This document shows positions 30,701 to 42,700 of a stretch of DNA of 64,000 nucleotides, piece after piece. Each line of letters opens with the position of its first letter. The first letter of the stretch is position 1. Where the stretch lies: NCBI GenBank assembly GCA_035222895.1, contig JAVYIG010002090.1, forward strand, positions 186,001 through 250,000, read 5' to 3'. The notes under the pieces are model-generated. The model had not been told where the DNA came from, ran no database searches, and saw only the letters and a list, made by a program, of their open reading frames with translations. The stretch is from Strongylocentrotus droebachiensis. Lineage: Eukaryota > Echinodermata > Echinoidea > Camarodonta > Strongylocentrotidae. Both the position numbers and the translations under genes were made by a program.

Positions 30701-33700
30701 CATATTAATATCAAGAAGAAAATTTACATTTATAGTAATACATAATATATCTTGGCACCATAATAACTACAAAAATGAACTACTCTATGAGTCACAGTAT
30801 TTATCGAGAAGATAAACCTTAAGTTTACACTTAAATGAAGAGAGACTAACAGATTGCTTAACGCTAGAGCCTAGAGAGTTCCAAAATTTAGGTCCAGTAA
30901 AAACCAAAGTATTAAAAGTTAACTCTTTACTTGGGGTAAGTGAAACGCAGAGGCATTTCGTGTAGCATGGTCATGAACTTGACTATTTTTCTTAAAAATG
31001 CTGACTAGAGCCTGTGGAAGGACACCAGCAGTGGCGTACCTGGGGTACTCCGTCAGGGGGGGCAAGCGACCGAAACAAACAAAAAAGGCGATGCTAATTT
31101 TCACTTCTGGCGAGCGAGCGAGCAAAAAAAAATCTTTAAGTAACGTCTGGTATATAAACTGATATTGTTGCAAGTTGGGGGTGGGAACATTCACTTGTTA
31201 GCGACGTTAATTTCATTTTTTTGCAAACGAGCGTAGCGAGCAAGAAAAAAATCAATTCTTTTTGAATAATTGCCACTTAAACTTGGTTCAATTGTCCCAT
31301 GCAGGGCGCGGGAACAATATTGTGTTTAGGGTGATTTTATACCCATCTTAGCTAGCGAGCGAAAATACATCTTTCTCTCAATGAATTGCTATATAAAATT
31401 TGTTTCATTGTTGCAGGTCGGTGGCGGGCACAATCGTGTTTAAGGCAATGTCAATCCCATTTTGGCGGGCAGGCAACCCCCTACATTTCTCTTTTTAATG
31501 ATATTGTAGCAGGTTTAATAGTGGGGGGCACATAATTCCACGAGCTAGCGAGCGAAAAAAATCACTTCTCTTTTATAGGGAAAATATGGTACATAAAACT
31601 TGGGTTCATTGTTACATGTCAGGGACGTTATTATTAAAAGCGGTGTTATTTCTATTTTGGCGAGCGAGCGTAGCGAGCGAGCAAAAAAAAATCACTTCTC
31701 TTTTATAGGGAAAATATGGTACATAAAACTTGGGTTCATTGTTCCATGTCAGGGACGTGATTATTAAAAGCGGTGTTATTTCTAATTTGGCGAGCGAGCA
31801 AAAAAAATCACTTCTCTTTTATAGGGAAAATATGGTACATAAAACTTGGGTTCATTGTTCCATGTCAGGGACGTGATTATTAAAAGCGGTGTTATTTCTA
31901 TTTTGGCGAGCGAGCGTAGCGAGCGAGCAAAATTTTTGTAATGATAATTGGTTCATAAATTTCAGATTTGTTTGTTGCAGGTCAGGGCTTACACGATCAT
32001 GTCTAAGGTGATGTTAATTCCGTTTTGGCGAGCACGAGCACACCAAAACTTCTTTGAAAAACGTTTGGTACATAATTATTAACTGGTTGTTGCAGGTTGG
32101 GGCGGGCACGTTAGCGGTGTCAATGCCATTTTGGCGAGCGAGCATAGCGAGCAAGCAAAAAAAAAAAATCTCTTTTAATAGAAATTAATAAATAAACTTG
32201 TTTTTATTGGTGCAGGTCAGGATGGACGCAATCGCGTTTAACGCGATTCAATTCCTTTTTGGCGAGAGGGGGAAAAAAACTCTTCCATTTTTAATGATAT
32301 TGTTGCAGGTCAAGGGTGGGCACAATTGTTTCCAAAGCAATGTCTATTCATTTTATGCGCGAGCGAGTGTAGCGAGCGAGAAAAATGAATTAGTCTCTTT
32401 TAGTAACATTTGGTACATACATTGTGTGTTATTGTTGTCATGGTTGCAGGTCGGGGCCCGTCGGGGCAGGCACAATTGTATTCTAGGCAATACTAATCCT
32501 TTTCTTTTTTCAGGGGGACGAGCAAGTGAAAACATTTAATACAAAATAGGCTAGCAAGCAGTTCGCGCCAGCGAAGAGTTTCGAATTTGTTATATCAATA
32601 TATTTTCCTTTTTTCATTTGTCTTAATTTTTCAGGGCCGTATGCGGAATATTTTTCTGGTGGGGGAGGGGGAAAGATGCGTTAAAAGTTTTCGAAGAATC
32701 TCAAAAGCAAAAGGAGTGAAGGGAGTTCGAGCGACCGAACTGGTCATGAGGGTACTTTTGCATTTTCAAAAGTAGAATTGAAGGATTTGGTATAGGCCTA
32801 CACTACATTTTCAGGAAAAAAACTATACGTTTTCAAAATATCTGGGGTTAACTGCCCCCCCCCCCTGGTGCGTACGGCCATGGTCTTTTTTTTTAAAATT
32901 TCCCCATTATTTTCCTTTCCTTTTCTTTTCCCTTTTTCTTCCTTTTCTCTTCTTTTTCCTTTTTTCTTTCCTTTTCCTTTTTTTCTTTTTTTCTCTTTCT
33001 TTCCTTTTTTTCTTCCCTTTTCCTCTTTTCTTTTTCTTTCCTTTCCTTTCTTTTCTTTTCTTTCCCCTTTTTCTTTTTTTCCCCTGGAGCCCGTCAGGGG
33101 GGGCACTCTGCCCCCCCTGCCCCCCCCCCCCCCATAGGTACGCCAGTGGACACCAGAATCGAAGTTGTACATTAAAGAACCCAGTTGAAGGTGATAAATA
33201 TCTTGCACCTTTAAAATTCTATGCGTATAAAAAAGCGGATTAGTGTGCGTACGAAAGCTAACGTTACAAATAATTCTTAAGACCCTCTTTTGAATCAAAT
33301 ATAACTTTTCAAGGTTAGTTTTAAGAGAGTTACCCCAAGCAAGAACACCATAATTAAGATAGGGGAGGATTAATGTTGAGTACATTAATAGAAGGATGCC
33401 TTTAGGTAAAATTGATTTCAATTCATGAATTACGCCACTGTTTCTTGACAATGTCTTATAGAGATGATTTACATGAATTTTCCAACTCATTTGCTCATCA
33501 ATGTGCAAACCAAGGAATTTTGTTGATGATACCCTATCTATCAATACATTATTAAATGATACATCTCCTGGAAGCACCTTGATTGTATTACTAAAAAACA
33601 TATAATTTGTCTTTTGCAGATTTAAAGACAATTTATTTGCTTGAATCCACAAAGTAACTTTACTTAGTTCGAAATTAACCGTTTCTAACAGAGTTTGTGA

Positions 33701-36700
33701 ATTTTTGTGTGAATAGTACAAGCTGGAATCATCAGCAAATAAAATGAATGACAAAATATCAGATGAGAAATGAAAGTCATTAATATATACAATAAACAAG
33801 AGCGGACCAAGGAGAGATCCCTGAGGAACGCCGCATGTGACATTCTGTAACCCTGAATCAAAACCGTTTAAAGAAACAAATTGTTTCCTGTCAGCTAAGT
33901 AGCTCTTAAACCAGTCCAGAGCTGTGCCCCTGACACCATAATGCGATAATTTCCCTAGCAAAATTTCATGATCTATAGTATCAAATGCCTTGGAATAATC
34001 AAGAAATATACCGATTGTGTGCATCTTTTTGTCTATTGCTTGTGAAATCTTATCTTTAAAGTGCAGCAAGGCATGAGAGGTAGTATGTTTCTCTCGGAAC
34101 CCAAACTGAAAATTTGAGAATATTTTACTTTTGTTGAAAAATTCTAAAGTTCTAACATAAATCACTTTCTCAAGGATCTTTGAGAAGGAGGTTAGAAGTG
34201 AAATAGGACGGTAATTTGAAAAAGATTGAGGATCACCCTTTTTAAAAACGGGTACGACTTTTGCAATTTTGATGTTTTCGGGGACTATTCCATTTAACAT
34301 TGATGAATTAAAAACATGAATAAGGGGTTGAATAATCGCTAAGATAACCTGTTTAATTATGTCATTATTGACACCATCGTAACCAGGACTTTTCCCAGCC
34401 TTAAGCGAATTCACAATAGTAAGCAACTCTTCCCTAACTAATGGGAAAAGGAATAAGCTTTTCTTGTTAGATTCTTTCAGGAAATCGTTTTTGACAGGAA
34501 GGGACCGCCCGTGACAGATTAGGACCAATACTGCAAAAATAATCATTGAATTTTTCCACAATAATATTCTTATCTTCCACTAAACGACCATCAATTTCAA
34601 TATTCTTTACATCAGAATTTTTTTTCTTTGACTTGAACACATTTCTTATCACTTTCCAAGTTCCTTTGATATCGTTTGAAGTTGCTTGAAACTGAGCAAA
34701 ATAATATGTTTTCTTTGCTGCACGCAAGACTGAAGTAAGGGTGTTTTTATAATCAACATATCGTTTACGTGATGATTCTCTTCCACTAACTTTATAAGAA
34801 TAATACAACTTATTCTTGTTATTGATAGACTTCAACAAGGAAGCACTGACCCATGGCATGCGTGGAATTTTCTTACGATTTCTAGTATTACATTTGGAAA
34901 TCGGAACAATTTCATCATAGAGTAGCAAAAACTTATTAAAGAAATTGTTGAATGAAATATTAACATCCTTTTCAAGTAAAACTGCACTCCAGTCAGTTGC
35001 CGTTAGTGCTTCTCGAAACTTCTCAATATTAGTAGGATTGTTTTTACGATGAGCAGTATTACGAAAATTCACTCTAGTGAAGATAGGGAAATGATCTGAA
35101 AGATCTGATATTATAATACCTGAAGGTGGAAAAGGTTGCAAATTACAAAATATGTTATCAATAAGGGTAGATGAACTATCAGTTACCCTTGTGGGTTTTG
35201 TAATTAATGGCATTAAAGAAAATGACAACATCATATTCAAAAAAGCATTATAATGGTCATTTTCATCACATTGAAGAAGGTTTATATTATAATCTCCCAT
35301 TAAGAATATTGACTTATTGACAAATAGAGGGTTCAACAATTTACTCTGCAATTCATTCACAGTAAGATCTATATTACTCTGGGGAGGTCTGTATATAACT
35401 CCAAAGATAACATTCTTTTTGCCTGGAATAAAACACTCTACAAAAATAGACTCCAACTGATCAGTCATCACATTTAAGTCATGCCTTACTTGGAAATCCA
35501 TACCAACTGGAATGTATAAAGCAACACCACCGCCTCTTTTATCACGTCTGTGATTAGACACCAAACTATATCCAGAAATAGAATATAAATTAACATCACT
35601 CTCACTCGAAAACCAAGTCTCCGTGACCCCAATTATTGTAGAGCTATCATTGAGGTTTCTGATAAGAGTATTAAAAGCATCAACATTTTTATGCATACTT
35701 CTAACATTTAAATGTAGGACAGTAACATCATTTTCACATTTATTACGAAACCCATCCATAAATTGATTTTCTGAACAGTAATGACAAACAATTGGAGAGG
35801 CATGATCAAAATTATCATTAACATTGGGCTCTAGCGTGCTTGCATTATTTTCTAAAATATTACAAGCAACTTCTTCTATATTAACCATCTTGGATTGGAA
35901 TCACAAAATAAAATATGAAGTCTAAGTGTTGGGAATACAAGTCAAGAAGATTGTCAGAAAACATATTAACACATATATGGGAGATTAATATACTACAAAG
36001 ATTAAAAGGTAACAAAAACACATTTAAAGCAACAATATAGGAAGGATCCATAATAATTGCAAGAGAGTGAGAAGAAAAAAAAAGAGACCAGAAAAAGAAG
36101 TTAAATAAGAAAATACATGAAAACGAGAAAATGTATAAAAATAACATAAGGCAATAAAATGGGCATGTAAAGGCTGCCATAGAAAAACTGCAAGGAAAAA
36201 TACTGAAAGTATGATAATGAGATGCTGGTGTACTGTTCTGTTGGTTTCAGAGCTTAGCAATGTCTGCATCACAAGTTATAATTTGTTTGGTAAAGCCGCC
36301 GCTTGTGTTCTTAATGCCCGCAAAGATCCTCCCTTCTTGGCTAAAGGATCGCTCTACTTTCGGGCAGTGGCGGACATTGTACAAAAGCTTCTGTCTGGCG
36401 GGTGTGAGGTCATCGTTCAGGAAGATGTCAGTGCCTTTCAGCTTGGATCTGGCTCCCATTACCAGACCCCTGATGCGCCGGCTTGAAAACTTTACCAGAA
36501 GAGGGCGATGTTTTTTCCTCTGATTGGCATCAGGTGAAGACGTGCCGAGGCGATGACAGCGATCGAAGTCAGCTGGGGTTAGTTTGACTCCAAGCTTCTC
36601 TCCAACCTCCATCACGACCACCTCCGGAATCTCCTCTGCAGACTCCTTTACTCCGAGGATTCGGATGTTGTTACACCTTCCCTGCTGCTCTAACGCATCC

Positions 36701-39700
36701 AGCTTTATTTCTAAAGCCGAACAAAAAACTGTACAGCTTTCTCCTTCCTTCTTAAGGCGCTTGATTTCATCTTCCTGCGCTTTCACCTTCCCCTCCAAAT
36801 CCATTACCCGCCCTTCTTGCTCCTCTAACCGAGCAGCGATGCCAGATACAGCCTCCTGGACTGCATCTTTCACCAACTTCTTTAAAAGACTGCTGCTTTC
36901 CAACTCAGCGATAACCTGCCGAGCAATGTCTGCTGACTGAGACTTGGTGGTTGGCATTTTGAGGTAGGAAGAAATTAATGGTCAGTTCGGAGCAGGGCGG
37001 TAATAAATCACACTATGTGTAAAGGTCAGAACATTCCATACACACTATGCACAGCACACTTGAACATTCCTAGCATGCACAGGATAGAACATACTACGTG
37101 TAGAACGTACAGCACACTTAGAGCATGGAGCTATAGATGTCTCGCCAAAACCAGACTTATAGGAACATTGATAACATGGCAGATTACTCCCATAAGGATC
37201 CGATGTAGATATTACATTCTTCCCTGAAGAATCAGTATGCAGGTAACGTAAAAGTATTTCCTCCAAACGTCCAAAATAACTTGTTAAACTTGAGATAAGA
37301 GGGAGCAGATCACACGCCGTCGTCGTCGCATCTATCAGAAGAGGGGAGAGAATTTATACAAGTGTTTACAGCAAAGCTGAGACCATTACTGAGTAGGGGT
37401 TCCCAATACAAGATGGAGTTCCAAGTTAACTTTATATCCCCAATTCTAAACGAGAAAATGGCTTTGTGATCATTCCTTGAAACAACAATGGTCTTATATT
37501 CTCGATAATATATAGTTTTCTAAACCATGCCGATCTACTTCAAAGCACCGCTCTACTTCATCTGTTTGTTTGCTTTATTGCTTTATTGCTTATCATTCAG
37601 CAGTTTATTCGAGTGCATGTTCTTAAATGTGATTGTATTCTAAAGTGTGCTGAAAGATTGGTCATAATTCTAACAAGAACAACGGTATTTTCACAAGAAA
37701 AAGAGGCCGATGACAGGAAAACTCGCACCGGTGTCTCTTTCTCATCGAACCAAAATATTAAGGGGGTTGGGCTGGAAATTATATTTTTGTTGTAGCTCCT
37801 GTCTGGAATATTATGAAAAATTTACTATTTTAAAGATACTATGTCCCTTTTGCAGCCAACATGAAATTCTGTAAAACTTTGCAGGAATTATGAATATGTC
37901 ATGTACGTCCTATCTGTGAAATCTAAACATTAGCAGTGTCCTAGTATTCAAATTATGCAAGGAAACCCGTTTACCTTCTAGACTTTACTGTCAGACACTA
38001 TTGAGTGACTGAATGACATTTATTTTTTCTTTGGTAATATTAAACATTCATAAAATGAGCTGTAACAGGTACATGAGCACATGTCTATATCAATAACTCT
38101 CTACCTGTAATGGTCAAAATTAAACTGATTGAATCTTTGTGCAGCACAAAACGGAAGACCATTCGGTCAAAGGGTTTGAAACATTACACTATTACTTAGG
38201 TGATTGCAATCATTTAAGTCGATTCAACAACTAATGGTCGTTATTTTCCCACTAAAAGCCCTTTTCAAGCTCTTTCGTTTTGAGGGAGGCTATAAATTGG
38301 AATTTAACCTTTTTCATTTGTTCGGCCTGCAAATAGGACATACCTGTTGTACCGTTAAATTAATATACGAGAACAAAACCGCAGGCAAGCAGAGCAAGTA
38401 TACCAGGTAGAAGGAAATAGTATTAATGGGTGTACAAATTCTAGTCCAGTAAACAAATCCCTTTTGTTCAGCGGGGGTTGATTGATCTTTCCATTCTTCC
38501 CTGTACAATAGATATTACGTAAGGATCTACGCCACCGAGGTGGCGTAGATTTACAATTTCGATTTGAGAAGAAAAGAAATCTTATTGTGCATAAACAATT
38601 ATATTTTGGAATCAATCACGCAAACACGCATTACAGTCACTAATCGAAGATCAGGCGGACGCACTAACACATGCAACCATATTTGTCTTTTTCTTTTTCT
38701 TTTTGTCTCCATAGTTTTTTTTTTTATTGATTCCAAAACAATACAAATCATTATTAGAAACACAGTTGGTTTTGATCATCATGACTTAATTTAATACATT
38801 TTTAATTCATGTATTGAACGATTGATGATAAAAAGGATATCAGTTGTAACATAAAACAAACAACCCCCTCCATCTAAACACATAATTACCCCCCCCCCCC
38901 CCCCAGAAAAAACCCGCGCAAATACATACTAGACAAAATGCTTCCAAGGAAGGCGACTAAGAATTTACAGACCAATAGTAACGTAGTACACGAAGAGATG
39001 AAAGAATAAATAGAGTCAGGTAATAAAACGGGGTATGTTAGAAGTTAAAACTACAGCTATACAGTGTGAGTCCAAAACAAAATGATACCTAGAAAATTGC
39101 TAATTATTAAAAAAAATAATCTATGAACAGTAAATTTGTATACATCTTATGAAAGAGTGTTTTATCCCAAATCGTTTGGTATCATGTGTGTGTGGTATGT
39201 ATTCACGCTTGGATAAACAGGGGACATTGTAGTGCAAAAATCGACTTGCTCCAATTATGCTTTGTGATATTTGAATAAAACAATTGGGATTTGGGTATTA
39301 ATTCGGTCTTTGCAGATCCGAATAACATCCCTATCAACATTAATCATGCCACACGTATCAAATATCAAATATCAAAAAACTTGTGTGAGCGTGTGTGTTA
39401 GTCCATGGGCCAGACCAGATATTGGTACTACCAGAGGTGGCAAAACCTTTGTACTTTTGTTTTGTTTGTTGGGCATATATACGTGTAAAAAGTTATGATA
39501 GCATTTCCGAATGGAGAGCCTAGTCATATAATCAGCAGTTTCCATGGCAACACAACAATAAAACCGGTATTATTAAAAGAAACAGTTTAAGTCATTTACA
39601 AATTATAAAAACACTCTTGAATGCGTAAAAATGTACAGTTTAGAATACCTCACCATAAAGGAAAGTAATGAAATGCAAATTACATTACCATTTATAACGG

Positions 39701-42700
39701 TTGCCATGGTAATGATCCCAGAATAGCCCAAAATCAAGGATTTTGGAGTAATATCAGTTTTATATTACACAATATACTCATTCAAGACAAGTTAAAGCCC
39801 CCTTTCCAAAATAATGACAAAACTATATGACTAATACATCATATAAGCCAAGAATATGCTATACTGTATGAGATGTGCTTTATATGTATGTTTTTAAAAC
39901 TTGTAAGTATCAAATATCAAATATCAAAAAACTTTTGTGAGCGTGTGTGTTAGTCCATGGGCCAGACCAGATATTGGTACCACCAGAGGTGGCAAAACCT
40001 TTGTACTTTTGTTTTGTTTGTTGGGCATATATACGTGTAAAAAGTTATGATAGCATTTCCGAATGGACAGCTTAGTCATATAATCAGCAGTTTCCATGGC
40101 AACACAACAATAAAACCGGTATTATTAAAAGAAACAGTTTAAGTCATTTACAAATTATAAAAACACTCTTGAATGCGTAAAAATGTACAGTTTAGAATAC
40201 CTCACCATAAAGGAAAGTAATGAAATGCAAATTACATTACCATTTATAACGGTTGCCATGGTAATGATCCCAGAATAGCCCAAAATCAAGGATTTTGGAG
40301 TAATATCAGTTTTATATTACACAATATACTCATTCAAGACAAGTTAAAGCCCCCTTTCCAAAATAATGACAAAACTATATGACTAATACATCATATAAGC
40401 CAAGAATATGCTATACTGTATGAGATGTGCTTTATATGTATGTTTTTAAAACTTGTAAGTATCAAATATCAAATATCAAAAAACTTTTGTGAGCGTGTGT
40501 GTTAGTCCATGGGCCAGACCAGATATTGGTACCACCAGAGGTGGCAAAACCTTTGTACTTTTGTTTTGTTTGTTGGGCATATATACGTGTAAAAAGTTAT
40601 GATAGCATTTCCGAATGGACAGCTTAGTCATATAATCAGCAGTTTCCATGGCAACACAACAATAAAACCGGTATTATTAAAAGAAACAGTTTAAGTCATT
40701 TACAAATTATAAAAACACTCTTGAATGCGTAAAAATGTACAGTTTAGAATACCTCACCATAAAGGAAAGTAATGAAATGCAAATTACATTACCATTTATA
40801 ACGGTTGCCATTGTAACGATCCCAGAATAGCCCAAAATCAAGGATTTTGGAGTAATATCAGTTTTATATTACACAATATACTCATTCAAGACAAGTTAAA
40901 GCCCCCTTTCCAAAATAATGACGAAACTATATGACTAATACATCATATAAGCCAAGAATATGCTATACTGTATGAGATGTGCTTTATATGTATGTTTTTA
41001 AAACTTGTAAGTATATATGGATTTCGGAAATAAGCACAAACATAAAACTGTCCAATTTCTGTCCGATTCCCCCCCCCCCCCCAAGACTCTACTTGTATTA
41101 GTCTTTAAGATTAGGAACCTCTGTCGTATAATATCATAGGACAATGACTAAGGAGGAAAGGGGGTTGTACAATTCATTAATAATGATTTCCTTTTCCTTT
41201 TCACAGCCTGGGTCGGATCTCTTCCGTTCGGCCTTTCCGCCATCGTCGCACCGGTGGTCAACCTCCTCATCGAACGAATCGGCTACCGGGCGGTGGTCAT
41301 CATCGGGATATTAATGATCTCGCTCGGACTAATCTTGACTTCCTTCATGCAAAGCCTTGCTCCGATGTTCTTCACCTACAGCATCCTCTTTGGTTTCGGA
41401 ACGGGATGCATACTGATGGGGTCTTTTAACCTTGTCCTCAAGTACTTCCCACATAAAAACGCAACTGGCGGAGTCGTCCTGCCCATGGCATCTTCTAATC
41501 TAGGTGAGAAATTGTCAGTGTGCCGAGAACAGGTTCCAGAGACTGCCGAATGTAACAAACCCGGCAGAAAGCATATCATAAGTCCAGCCCTTAACGTAAC
41601 CTCTACCCCGGCCCATAGGTAAAAAGGATGTAGATCGGCCCATACGACGGAGGGTCAGTAATACGTGATTACTGTAACACATTCATTGACTGTTTCTATA
41701 ATTTTTCTTCAAAACTTGCAAATATAACTTTATTGTATTGTACTATCTTTTGAATAATGCAATGTTTCAGTTATTTAACTTGTTAAATTTAGTTTCAATC
41801 TGTTAGTTCTTTAGTAGCCTAGCCTAGTAGTAGCTTAACTTTTTTTTTCTTCTTCTTCTACCACTTAATTTGTTTGATATCGTTAGATGATCCGGTAGAT
41901 GATGAGGTGTTGCAATCTCTCAAGCATTAAGCTTATATTGTCATACCTCTGTATGCTCTGTATTATTTACAATTGCAAATGTATATAACGATCGTAATCT
42001 AGTTTTTACTACAGTGATGGTCATTATCATACTATGTAAACTTTTGAACCATGCAGCAATAAATAAATACTGTAGTCACGTAAGACCAATTGAAAAATAA
42101 AGTAAAAGCGTGTTAACGATCCTACAAGCCATTGCTAGCTGGTATGACGAAGGGCCACTGGAACATTGGATCAGTGGGGCGCAGGTCCAATTTGATGTCG
42201 AAACTGATAGAATGTTGGAACAAGTGGAGGGGACTACAGAGACACCCAGGGCAGTATAATAACTGCATTGTACCTGACTGTCCTCTCTTTCCAGTAAACC
42301 GAAATGTTGTCTTTAGCACCTCTTACCCATGGTCATACCACTCATTGCCCTTATCGGACGCACGAAGAAGGTCCTCTTGATGCTCCCCAAGAAATGTGAA
42401 AGTATAATTAATTTCATTGTTTATTTTTCCTGTTTCTCCAGGAATGTTGTCCATTGGACAATTCACGTTCTATTTTGAAGATAAATTCGGCTGGAGGAAC
42501 ACCTTGAGGATCAGTGCCGGTATGATTATCGGAATCGCTCTACCGGCGGTCGCTTGGGCCCATCGCGAGCCTACGAAATCAGCAACGCTGGGAGAAAATA
42601 ATGATATCGACGACGACAGTGATATGAAGCTCAAAGTTGACGATATAGGGGACAACAGAACCGTCCAAGTGTCCGTTGGTGGAATTAAAGACAACTCTGC

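Larger units (their letters stand above)
30246..37350 (-). mobile_element. CR1-group LINE, disrupted
   Basis: On the - strand: 5' UTR (outer limit uncertain, about 37350), ORF1 (36957-36247), ORF2 (35888 to 30785, frameshifted and split), 3' UTR, and a tail of TCTTA repeats (30250-30274). ORF2 is broken by a frameshift near 34490 and by a hAT element at 31029-33148. It lies antisense inside intron 1 of the transporter gene. Confidence 0.88.
27728..41206 (+). other. Transporter intron 1 (13.5 kb)
   Basis: GT at 27728 and TTTTCACAG ending at 41206. It contains, in order, a diverged direct repeat pair (28370-30010), a CR1-group LINE on the - strand carrying a hAT insertion (30246 to about 37350), about 2 kb of unassigned sequence, and the 552-bp tandem array (39355-41010). 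It accounts for most of the gene length. Confidence 0.8.

Noticed and set aside
32868-33137. Phe/Pro-rich open frame
   Set aside because: Translation of a polypyrimidine tract inside the hAT element.
41504-41622. Extension of transporter exon 2 past the donor
   Set aside because: The frame stays open, but similarity to the family stops at a good GT donor, and exon 3 continues in the matching phase.
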